Below are positions 36,230 to 44,357 of a DNA stretch of 64,000 nt, in pieces (positions within the stretch are counted from its first letter, which is position 1; each line of letters opens with the position of its first letter). Position numbers and translations under genes: made by a program. The notes beneath the pieces were generated by a model that searched no databases, was not told where the DNA came from, and saw only the letters and a list, made by a program, of their open reading frames with translations. The stretch is from Sphingobacterium micropteri (lineage in GTDB: Bacteria > Bacteroidota > Bacteroidia > Sphingobacteriales > Sphingobacteriaceae), in the NCBI RefSeq assembly GCF_014692515.1, contig NZ_JACOIK010000001.1:62001-126000 (forward strand), given 5' to 3'.

Positions 36230-37855
36230 TTGAACACTTGCAATAACTTCCTTTCTGGTAAATGTATAACACTTCTGTTTACGTTCTTGCTATCGATTAT
36301 GCAAGCTAAGGCAACAGAATATCAATGGTCTGTTTCCGTTCCGGGTTATATTTCGGAAGAAACGAAGAACAATCCACGGGCTTTTTTATGGATTCCGGAG
36401 GATTGTGTGCAGGTGAAAGCCGTTGTGTTCAGTCAGCAAAACATGTGTGAAGAAACCATTTTCGAGCATCCCAGTTTTCGGAAAACGATGGCAGAACTTG
36501 GTTTTGCGATCGTTTGGATTGCACCAGGGATTGATTATCCGTGGGATGAGACAAAAGGTCTACAGGAAATCTTCAATAAAATATTAAATGACCTTGCCGA
36601 AGTCAGTGGTTACACCGAGGTGAAACATGCGCCGTTGGTTCCTTTGGGACACTCAGCGATGGCTACTTTTCCGTGGAATTTTGCCGCTTGGAATCCTGGT
36701 CGCACTTTAGCAGTAGTGTCGTACAAGGGAGATGCCCCCCGAACCAATTTGACCGGATATGGTCGGGAAAACTTAGAATGGGGGCGTAATCGTAATATCG
36801 ACGGTATCCCTGGATTGATGATAGAAGGGGAGTACGAATGGTGGGAAGCGCGCGTCAATCCTGCGTTAGCCTTTCGGATGATGTATCCCGAAAGCTGCGT
36901 TTCATTTCTTTGCGACCGAGGGCAAGGACATTTCGATGTGTCGGATAAGGTGGTGGATTATATCAACCTGTTTCTGCGAAAAGCGGCGCAATACCGCCTA
37001 CCGGAAAGCCAACCGCTGGAAAAGCCTATGGAATTGAAAAAAATCAATCCAACGGACGGTTGGTTAGTCGGTCGTTGGGAGGCTAATGCGAAACGTGAAA
37101 AAGGGGCTCCTTTCAACCAATATAAAGGAAATAAGCATGATGCATTTTGGTATTTTGATCAAGAAATAGCACAAGCAACGGAGGATTATTACAGAGAAAT
37201 CCCAAACAGAAAATTACAGTATATCAGTTTTCTTTCGGGTGGTAAATGGTTGAATTTCAAAAAAGAAAATCATTCGCAATATGAGCTGACTCCTGAGATC
37301 AATGATAAACTCACGTTCAACCTTTCAGCAGTTTATTCGGATGAAAATCACGTACAACTATCTGGCAACCATGCAAAGGAAAAGATTGTAATACATAAGG
37401 TAAACGGACCCATAGAAAAATTGAACGATACGACTTTTGCTTTACAGTTTTATCGCACAGGGTTCAACAACATAAAGCGCACCGGAGGAATCTGCTTAGT
37501 AGCCCAAAGTCCCGGTGATGAGAAATATAAGAGTGCCGTTCAACAGATTTATCTGAAGATACCTTACCCATTGAACCAAGGTGAAAGGCAATATATTCTG
37601 TTTCCGGGATTGCCCGATGTTGGTCAGCAAACCAAAGAAATGAAATTGAACGCAACAAGCGACAAGAATCTTACGGTTTCTTATTACATTCAGGAAGGTC
37701 CTGCCAAAATAGAAGGCGATAAAGTAATCCTAACAAAGATTCCGCCACGCGCTAGGTTCCCGATAAAAGTGACGGTTGTGGCATGGCAATACGGCGTGAA
37801 TGGTAAAATTCAATCGGCGCAGCCGGTTGAACGTAGTTTTTACATTAAAAAATAA
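36230..37855 (+). CDS. Exported alpha/beta-hydrolase-like protein of unknown function
   Basis: The only start compatible with a signal peptide is the TTG at 36230; an in-frame stop lies at 36215, and the next ATG (36299) would remove most of the signal. Of 541 residues, about 30-260 look like an alpha/beta hydrolase. A nucleophile elbow GHSAM places Ser142, and GQGHFDVSD places a candidate His234. The rest (about 265-541) looks beta-rich and I do not recognise it. In a PUL context an esterase removing acyl groups, or a lyase/esterase helper, is possible. The next gene starts 4 bp after the stop. Function is not assigned. Confidence 0.6.
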   Translation: MNTCNNFLSGKCITLLFTFLLSIMQAKATEYQWSVSVPGYISEETKNNPRAFLWIPEDCVQVKAVVFSQQNMCEETIFEHPSFRKTMAELGFAIVWIAPGIDYPWDETKGLQEIFNKILNDLAEVSGYTEVKHAPLVPLGHSAMATFPWNFAAWNPGRTLAVVSYKGDAPRTNLTGYGRENLEWGRNRNIDGIPGLMIEGEYEWWEARVNPALAFRMMYPESCVSFLCDRGQGHFDVSDKVVDYINLFLRKAAQYRLPESQPLEKPMELKKINPTDGWLVGRWEANAKREKGAPFNQYKGNKHDAFWYFDQEIAQATEDYYREIPNRKLQYISFLSGGKWLNFKKENHSQYELTPEINDKLTFNLSAVYSDENHVQLSGNHAKEKIVIHKVNGPIEKLNDTTFALQFYRTGFNNIKRTGGICLVAQSPGDEKYKSAVQQIYLKIPYPLNQGERQYILFPGLPDVGQQTKEMKLNATSDKNLTVSYYIQEGPAKIEGDKVILTKIPPRARFPIKVTVVAWQYGVNGKIQSAQPVERSFYIKK

Positions 37856-37859
37856 CTAT

Positions 37860-40598
37860 ATGAAAAAGATTTACATATTCATATGGACATTGGTTATCGG
37901 AGGTTCTCTGTATGCGCAGCGGATACCATTACCCGCAACACTACCCGATACGCGACCTCGGCTGTTGAGTAATCCATCAGAAAAGCAACCATTGTTGCAG
38001 AAAATCCAACAGGAAAGATGGGCTGCTGAAGTGTTTTCCGGTATCAAAAATCGGGTGGATGGTTATGTGGAACGAACCACGACTCAGCCCGACTGGCTCT
38101 ATTCCCGACTGATGATGTACTGGAAAAGCAAGGCTACTCAAGTTTATATCAACGGAGGTGTATATGCGAAAGCGGATGGCGAAGCACCAGTCCCTACGGT
38201 GCGTTTTGGGAGTAGCCGTGGGGTGAGTTCCCCGATCAAACGACCACAGCTAGAAGACATCGTGCCGTATATGGACGATACCAAAGGCGTTTATTTCCAC
38301 AATACGGCAAAGGAGGGAAATCCTTTGGAATGGGCTGAGCAGGCAAATGTGTCTGGCAGTCAGATTGAAAGTGTGAACGAAGAAATTATTCGTATCGGTC
38401 GAGATGCTGCATTTTTATATTGGACGACGGGAGAAGAACGCTATGCAAAATTGGCGTATGGTGTGCTGGATACCTATCTGATGGGAATCTATCATCGTAA
38501 TGAGCCTATTGATTTAGGCAACGGACATGCACAAACCTTGGTAGCTATGACGACTTTTGAGGTTATTCAAGAGCGTATTCTTGCCGATTTGGCCGAATAT
38601 TATGATTTTCTACACGATTATATCAAAGAAAAACATGCCAATAAAATAACGGTATTTGAAAGTGCTTTCAAAAAATGGATAGATGTTACCATCAAAAATG
38701 GCGTTCCGCACAATAACTGGAATCTTCACGGGGATAAATTTATTCTACCAGTGGCGATGGTATTAGAAAACAATGCAAAATACGAAGATGGCAAAGGACG
38801 GGAATACTATATCGATTATATCCTCAACAAGAATTCGGCACGTCAATGGTCCGTACCGAAGTTGATGGCTTATGGCTACGATGCTGACAATGGCATTTGG
38901 AACGAATCTCTGGGCTATGCGCAGAGCGTGACGAGTATCTTTATGGATTTTATTGTTCACTACGACCATACGTTTCATCAGAACCTGCTGCCGTATATGC
39001 CGGTGATGCACAAAGCGGTGCAAGTGTTGCCACAGTATCTGTTCCCGAATGGACAAACCTCCGCTTTCGGCGATTCGTATTATGGGGGACTCAATACATC
39101 GGCCATGTATCAGATGATTCGATTGGCGCAAAAATATGGGCAAACCGACGACGAAGCGTTATATACGCGAATGTATAAATTGTTCAGCGGTGAGCAGGAG
39201 CTAAGTGATAATAAGCCGGTAAACTATTCGGCGCAAGTTGCTTCTTTCTTTTCGAGTAATCCGATAACGCTTCGAAAAGATGTATCGGCAGGGAAGCTAT
39301 CCGATTATGTTACGCAGACTTTTTATGCACCCAATGTCAGTTGGTTTGTGCAGCGGAACAAGTTTACCGACCCCGAAAATGGGATGATGATTTCGCAATA
39401 CGGTTCATTGGGAAATCACGCACATGCAAACGGCGTGGCAATGGAGCTTTATGGTAAAGGATATGTGTTGGGCGCGGAATCCGGCATAGGATCTTCCTAT
39501 TTTGAAAAACCGTATTTGGAATATTACTCACAGTTTCCAGCGCACAATACCGTGATGGTGGATGGTGTTTCCAAATATCCGGAAATGTTGAGCAATCATC
39601 CTTTTGACTTACTCAGTAATTATCCTGCATCCGGACAAAAAGAAGGATATTACACCGATATTTCTTACTCGGATGTATATTTTCTCGAACCCGAAAGCCG
39701 AAGCGACCAGCGGCGTTTTTTAAGTATTGTACGTACAGGCGAAAATACAGGCTATTACATTGATGTTTTCCGCTCCAAGAAGCAGCGGTCGGGCGATAAA
39801 TTCCATGATTATTTTTATCATAACCTCGGTTTGGAATTAACGATTCAAGATACCAAAGGCCAACAACTTGATTTGCAAACCAACGATGAAATGGCGTTCG
39901 CCGGCGGACATTTGTTTGCTTTGGATTATATGTGGGACAAGCGTTCGGCACGATCCGAAGACGATTACGAAGCGGTTTGGAAAATGCCAAGGCCGGATAG
40001 TAACCAAGTTTATATGCACTTATGGATGAAAGGCTACCCGGATCGAGAGGTATTCTCTATCAAGGCGCCGCCGGCGAAATCGTTCCGCGGAAACGGTGGT
40101 TTGCCATACGACCCCGCTAAAGTGCCGTTCCTAACAATTGCTGCGCGCCAACATGGCGAAGCGTGGAATCGTCCGTTCGTTTCGGTATTTGAACCTTACA
40201 CCAGCAAAGAAGGGCGCTCGATCACTTCTATTCAGGCATTTGAAGTTGCAGGTAGTTCCGCTGATTTTGTTGGATTGGAAATCGAAAGTAAAAGTGGTCA
40301 GAAGGATATTGTTTTTTCTTCTGTAAAAGACGAGAATATTACGTATAAACAGATCAGCGCTAACGCAACGTATGCGATGGTCCGTGAGCATGGTAAAGAT
40401 TTTGCCCTGTTTTTAGGAGGGGGGAAGGTGCTGCAGGCGAAAGGAATTACGATTCATGCTGAAAATCCAACGAATGTAGTTTTGGAATACAAGAGTGGGA
40501 AATATTACTTGCATACTGAAGGGACGATAACCGTCGCTAGGGGAAAAAGTAAAAAGAAGAAAATAGAAGCGCAAGGTTACAGTGAGATACTGTTGTAG
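37860..40598 (+). CDS. Heparinase II/III-superfamily polysaccharide lyase
   Basis: The ATG at 37860 begins a good signal peptide (ending LYAQR, about residue 20); the earlier ATG at 37800 overlaps the previous gene. The 912-residue protein has an N-terminal (alpha/alpha) toroid (about 40-460) and a C-terminal beta-sandwich domain. The heparinase II/III hallmark is seen as GNHAHANGVAMELYGKGYVL followed by AHNTVMVDG. Relatives in PL12, 15, 17, 21 and 33 cleave uronic-acid polysaccharides by beta-elimination, often exolytically. Together with the alginate-lyase-type enzyme and GH88 it supports a uronate target. The exact PL family cannot be settled by eye. Confidence 0.8.
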   Translation: MKKIYIFIWTLVIGGSLYAQRIPLPATLPDTRPRLLSNPSEKQPLLQKIQQERWAAEVFSGIKNRVDGYVERTTTQPDWLYSRLMMYWKSKATQVYINGGVYAKADGEAPVPTVRFGSSRGVSSPIKRPQLEDIVPYMDDTKGVYFHNTAKEGNPLEWAEQANVSGSQIESVNEEIIRIGRDAAFLYWTTGEERYAKLAYGVLDTYLMGIYHRNEPIDLGNGHAQTLVAMTTFEVIQERILADLAEYYDFLHDYIKEKHANKITVFESAFKKWIDVTIKNGVPHNNWNLHGDKFILPVAMVLENNAKYEDGKGREYYIDYILNKNSARQWSVPKLMAYGYDADNGIWNESLGYAQSVTSIFMDFIVHYDHTFHQNLLPYMPVMHKAVQVLPQYLFPNGQTSAFGDSYYGGLNTSAMYQMIRLAQKYGQTDDEALYTRMYKLFSGEQELSDNKPVNYSAQVASFFSSNPITLRKDVSAGKLSDYVTQTFYAPNVSWFVQRNKFTDPENGMMISQYGSLGNHAHANGVAMELYGKGYVLGAESGIGSSYFEKPYLEYYSQFPAHNTVMVDGVSKYPEMLSNHPFDLLSNYPASGQKEGYYTDISYSDVYFLEPESRSDQRRFLSIVRTGENTGYYIDVFRSKKQRSGDKFHDYFYHNLGLELTIQDTKGQQLDLQTNDEMAFAGGHLFALDYMWDKRSARSEDDYEAVWKMPRPDSNQVYMHLWMKGYPDREVFSIKAPPAKSFRGNGGLPYDPAKVPFLTIAARQHGEAWNRPFVSVFEPYTSKEGRSITSIQAFEVAGSSADFVGLEIESKSGQKDIVFSSVKDENITYKQISANATYAMVREHGKDFALFLGGGKVLQAKGITIHAENPTNVVLEYKSGKYYLHTEGTITVARGKSKKKKIEAQGYSEILL

Positions 40599-40615
40599 AT
40601 AGAAAACTAAAGAAA

Positions 40616-42301
40616 ATGATAAACTCGATTATTCATAGATACTTTCTGGCAATCTTTTTGGTGTCGTGCATTGCGTTACCTGTTTTGAAAGCCCAAGTTC
40701 CGATTTCGAAAAGCTGGGTCTCCGACCAAGGCAACGGTACGTACAAAAATCCGGTTTTATACGCTGATTATTCCGATCCGGATGTGATCCGCGTCGGCGA
40801 CGATTATTATATGACGGCTTCCAGTTTTAATTGTGTGCCTGGCTTGCCGATATTGCATTCCAAGGATTTGGTCAACTGGCAGATCGTGAACTATGCCCTT
40901 CGCGACTTAAATCTGGAAGGCACACCCGAAGGATTTTTTGATAAAGCGCAACACGGAAAAGGGGTATGGGCACCTTGTATCCGTTATCATAATAATGAAT
41001 ATATGATCTACTGGGGAGACCCGGATTTTGGTATTTATGTGGTCAAGACCAAAGATATTTTGGGTAAGTGGGACGAACCGATTTTGGTCTTGCCAGGTAA
41101 GGGACGTATCGATCCTAGTCCGTTATTTGATGATGATGGCAAAGTTTACCTAACACATGCTTGGGCGGGAAGCCGTGCTCAGTTCAATAGCGTAATGACC
41201 GTTTGTGAAATGGACGAAACGGGAACAAGGGTAATCAGTGAAGAAAGTCTGATTTTTGATGGAAATGATGGGGTCAATCACACGATAGAAGGGGGGAAGT
41301 TTTATAAAAAGGACGGATATTATTACCTATTGGCACCAGCGGGTGGGGTAGAAATGGGGTGGCAGATTGCTTTGCGTTCAAAAGAAGTATTTGGTCCTTA
41401 CGAGGTTAAACGTGTTTTGGATCAAGGGAATACCAATATCAATGGTCCGCATCAGGGTGGGCTGGTACAGACACAGACCGGTGAATGGTGGTTTATTCAT
41501 TTTCAGGATAAAGGGCCCTACGGTCGCGTGGCACATTTACAGCCTGTGCAATGGAAAGATGGTTGGCCGGTAATGGGCATAAACGATAAAGACTATTGTG
41601 GCGAGCCGGTTACAACCTATCAAAAACCGAATGTGGGAAAGCTATATCCCATTGCCACGCCGGCAGAGAGCGATGACTTTAACGCTCCAAAGCTCGGCCT
41701 GCAATGGCAATGGCACGCCAATCCACAACAGGGGTGGGGATTCCCATCGGCCAATGGCTATATACGTTTATACGGACAATACTATCCGGAGAACTATACC
41801 AATTTCTGGGATGTTCCTAACTTATTATTGCAAAAGCTGTCAGCACCGAAATTTACAGCTACAGCGAAACTTACGGCTGTATTACAAAATGAGGGTGACC
41901 AGGTCGGTTTGATCATGATGGGATGGGACTACGGTTATATTGCATTGAAAAAAACAGCTGATGGTTATGCCATAATATATGCGACTTGTGAAGATGCGGA
42001 ACAAAAAGGAGAGGAAAAATTAAGGATAACTATCCCTGCCAAAAATTTGAAAACAGACGTGAAATATAATTACCAAACCCGGTTGGAACCGACGGATGTC
42101 TATTTGCGTGTTCACGTAGATGAAGGTGCTGTTTGCCGGTTTTCGTATAGCGTGGATGGCAAAGACTTTGTTCCAGTCGGTCAACCATTTCAGGCGAGAC
42201 AGGGGAAATGGATTGGTGCTAAAACGGGGTTGTTTATATTAAATAAAGAACAGAATACAGCGCGTTCTTGGATGGATGTGGATTGGTTTAGGGTGGAGTA
42301 A
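40616..42301 (+). CDS. GH43 family beta-xylosidase/alpha-L-arabinofuranosidase
   Basis: The 561-residue exported protein (signal ending KAQVP, about residue 28) has a five-bladed GH43 propeller (about 40-330) and a C-terminal concanavalin-like domain of the DUF1349 type (about 350-560). The catalytic triad is visible: Asp54 (DYSDPDVIR) as base, Asp166 (GRIDPSPLF) as modulator and Glu225 (HTIEGGKF) as acid. The layout fits subfamily GH43_12-like enzymes acting on xylose or arabinose side chains. It is the last enzyme gene of the locus, and the ECF sigma gene starts 12 bp after its stop. Confidence 0.9.
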   Translation: MINSIIHRYFLAIFLVSCIALPVLKAQVPISKSWVSDQGNGTYKNPVLYADYSDPDVIRVGDDYYMTASSFNCVPGLPILHSKDLVNWQIVNYALRDLNLEGTPEGFFDKAQHGKGVWAPCIRYHNNEYMIYWGDPDFGIYVVKTKDILGKWDEPILVLPGKGRIDPSPLFDDDGKVYLTHAWAGSRAQFNSVMTVCEMDETGTRVISEESLIFDGNDGVNHTIEGGKFYKKDGYYYLLAPAGGVEMGWQIALRSKEVFGPYEVKRVLDQGNTNINGPHQGGLVQTQTGEWWFIHFQDKGPYGRVAHLQPVQWKDGWPVMGINDKDYCGEPVTTYQKPNVGKLYPIATPAESDDFNAPKLGLQWQWHANPQQGWGFPSANGYIRLYGQYYPENYTNFWDVPNLLLQKLSAPKFTATAKLTAVLQNEGDQVGLIMMGWDYGYIALKKTADGYAIIYATCEDAEQKGEEKLRITIPAKNLKTDVKYNYQTRLEPTDVYLRVHVDEGAVCRFSYSVDGKDFVPVGQPFQARQGKWIGAKTGLFILNKEQNTARSWMDVDWFRVE

Positions 42302-42313
42302 AATAGTATTGAT

Positions 42314-42883
42314 ATGAATGATTGTACAGAAGAAAATAGGTTATTATGGCTTTCTTTTTTAAAGGGAGATCAAGATGCTTTTTCTACACTGTATAAAAAC
42401 AATTATAGGATGTTATACGCTTACGGTCGGCGATTGCAGATGGAAGAGAACCAGATACGGGATATTATCCATGATATATTTCTAAAACTTTATGCTAAAC
42501 CTGATCTCATAAAAAATGTGACGACGATAAGGCCCTTTTTATTGGTGTCTATGCGTAATGCATTTATTAACTGGAAAAAGAAAATGCAACGGCAAACCGA
42601 TATGGATGTGTTGGATTTTGACCTTCATTATACAGTAGAAAATGAATTTTGGGATAAAGAACAGTTAATGGATGTTAAAAAGAAAGTAGAACATATTGTT
42701 CAACAATTGACCCCCCGTCAAAAAGAGATTATTTATTTACGTTTCCTATATGAGATGAGTTATGAAGAAGTGGCACAGATCATGGGCATGTCTGAACAAG
42801 CAGCTAGAAATCTGGTTTACCGTACAATGGATCGAATCAGAAAAGATAATTTGCAGGCAGCATTTGCACTTTTTTTATTTTAG
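42314..42883 (+). CDS. ECF-type RNA polymerase sigma factor (FecI-like, sigma-70 family)
   Basis: The 189-residue protein has sigma region 2 (about 20-90, with IRDIIHDIFLKLYAKPD) and region 4 (about 125-180, LTPRQKEIIYLRFLYEMSYE). It would direct RNA polymerase to promoters released by a FecR-type anti-sigma and an STN-bearing SusC, both of which lie downstream. It starts only 12 bp after the GH43 stop, so it may be read with the PUL enzymes, and it is followed by an intrinsic terminator. This separates it transcriptionally from its anti-sigma gene. Confidence 0.92.
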   Translation: MNDCTEENRLLWLSFLKGDQDAFSTLYKNNYRMLYAYGRRLQMEENQIRDIIHDIFLKLYAKPDLIKNVTTIRPFLLVSMRNAFINWKKKMQRQTDMDVLDFDLHYTVENEFWDKEQLMDVKKKVEHIVQQLTPRQKEIIYLRFLYEMSYEEVAQIMGMSEQAARNLVYRTMDRIRKDNLQAAFALFLF

Positions 42884-42915
42884 CCCACCCCCTAAAAATT
42901 TTTTTCATAAAAAGT

Positions 42916-42948
42916 AAAAAAGACTGATTACATAATCGGTCTTTTTTT
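42916..42948 (+). terminator. Intrinsic terminator between ECF sigma and anti-sigma genes
   Basis: AAAAAAGACTGATT (42916-42929) pairs with AATCGGTCTTTTTTT (42934-42948) around a 4-base loop, with one G-U pair. The T-run makes a good plus-strand terminator just after the sigma gene. Confidence 0.8.
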
Positions 42949-42977
42949 GTACTACCTATATAACCACTGATATAAAC

Positions 42978-44132
42978 ATGGGGAAAACAGCAGAAGATAT
43001 GATGGAGCAGTTCCTGTTTCATGCAGAATTGATGGCCATTGCAAAAGAAAATAACGAGGAAAAACTTGCGACATTTCTAGATCGACATCCAGGTCAAGAG
43101 CAAGTTATTCGTCAAGCATTTTTATTACTTCAAAATTTAAAAATAGAGGAAGAAGAGGTCTCCGAGCAGCTGATAGAAGCAGATTATCAACGTTTACGAA
43201 AACAAACGAGTCGTACTAAGATACGAAAAATGTATCTATGGATTGCGTCGCCCGCAGCTTGCATACTGTTAGTTTTGTTTTCATTATGGTTTAAAAAAAC
43301 AACTTCAGATTCTTCTGCTATACGGAAGGATGTGCTCATTCTCTTGGATTCTATGAACGTGGATACCGGATCGGTTTATCTGGCAAATGGGCAATCGCAA
43401 GTGTATATTACCGATGAAAAAACTATTCAACAGACAGCGGAAGGTGGAATCGCGATACATGATCAAGATTTGTTACAATCAGCGGATATAAAGAGTGATT
43501 TTCTTCAGCTGGTAGTGCCTAGAGGAAAAAGAACGACGATCAATTTTAACGATGGCACACGTGTTTGGGTTAACTCGGGGACCAAACTTATTTATCCCAA
43601 AAAATTTGCATCAGATACGCGTGATATTTTTGTTGATGGAGAAGTGTATTTGGAGGTGGCCAAAGATACAAACAGACCTTTTTTTGTACATACGAAGCAT
43701 ATAGATGTACGGGTTTTGGGTACAAAATTCAATGTTAACGCATACTCGAGCGAGGAAGAGATGTCTGTTGTGCTAGCTGAAGGTAGTGTCGACGTGTTGG
43801 CAAAAGATGCACAGAAGTCCGGTATCTTAAAGCCGAGTCAAGGATTCTTTATTAAAAACGATGAAGTGAAAATACATGCTGTAGATGCTTATGCCTATAT
43901 TTCTTGGAAAGACAATGTGATGAAGATTAACCGACAGCCGCTTCATATAATCTTGAATCGATTATCTAGACATTATGCCGTTAAATTTCATGTCGATAAG
44001 GATTTATCAAATGAGCGATACACCGGTACGTTGAAACTAAACGAATCCTTGGATAAAGTGCTGAATAGTTTGTCGTTTAGTACAGCATTCACCTATGTTC
44101 GAGAGGGAGATGATATTTATTTGAAATTTTAA
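42978..44132 (+). CDS. FecR family anti-sigma factor
   Basis: The 384-residue protein has a cytoplasmic N-terminal part (about 1-82), one membrane segment (about 84-102, MYLWIASPAACILLVLF), and a periplasmic FecR domain (VPRGKRTTINFNDGTRVW; VLGTKFNVNAYSSEEEMSVV) ending with a DUF4974 domain. It should hold the upstream ECF sigma at the membrane until the STN domain of the downstream SusC signals substrate. It starts 30 bp after a terminator, so it likely has its own promoter, which I could not pick out. Confidence 0.92.
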   Translation: MGKTAEDMMEQFLFHAELMAIAKENNEEKLATFLDRHPGQEQVIRQAFLLLQNLKIEEEEVSEQLIEADYQRLRKQTSRTKIRKMYLWIASPAACILLVLFSLWFKKTTSDSSAIRKDVLILLDSMNVDTGSVYLANGQSQVYITDEKTIQQTAEGGIAIHDQDLLQSADIKSDFLQLVVPRGKRTTINFNDGTRVWVNSGTKLIYPKKFASDTRDIFVDGEVYLEVAKDTNRPFFVHTKHIDVRVLGTKFNVNAYSSEEEMSVVLAEGSVDVLAKDAQKSGILKPSQGFFIKNDEVKIHAVDAYAYISWKDNVMKINRQPLHIILNRLSRHYAVKFHVDKDLSNERYTGTLKLNESLDKVLNSLSFSTAFTYVREGDDIYLKF

Positions 44133-44193
44133 GACAATAATGAACACCAAATTATGATGAAAGGAGGGTGCATCAAGTAATAGAGAATAAAAA

Positions 44194-44225
44194 AGCCGTA
44201 TAATACTTCGACTCATTATACGGCT
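44194..44225 (+). terminator. Strong hairpin after the FecR gene
   Basis: AGCCGTATAAT (44194-44204) and ATTATACGGCT (44215-44225) are exact reverse complements with a 10-base loop and a preceding A-run. The following sequence is only moderately T-rich, so termination may be partial. It lies between fecR and the STN-susC gene. Confidence 0.6.
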
Positions 44226-44279
44226 GTAATTTAATTAGAACATAAACACGTAATTAAATCATTTCAAATTTATGAAACC

Positions 44280-44324
44280 ATCATGATTTATCGAAATCAC
44301 GCTTCAAAAGAATGAAATCATGAT
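44280..44324. promoter_or_regulatory. Two ATCATGAT palindromes upstream of STN-susC
   Basis: Copies at 44280-44287 and 44317-44324 lie 37 bp apart, 34-78 bp before the susC ATG. They could be binding sites or part of a sigma-dependent promoter. A close match of the first copy with its flanks lies upstream of ldhA near 15773. Confidence 0.35.
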
Positions 44325-44357
44325 AGCTTCATCTCCATTGAAGAGAAAATTAAACAG

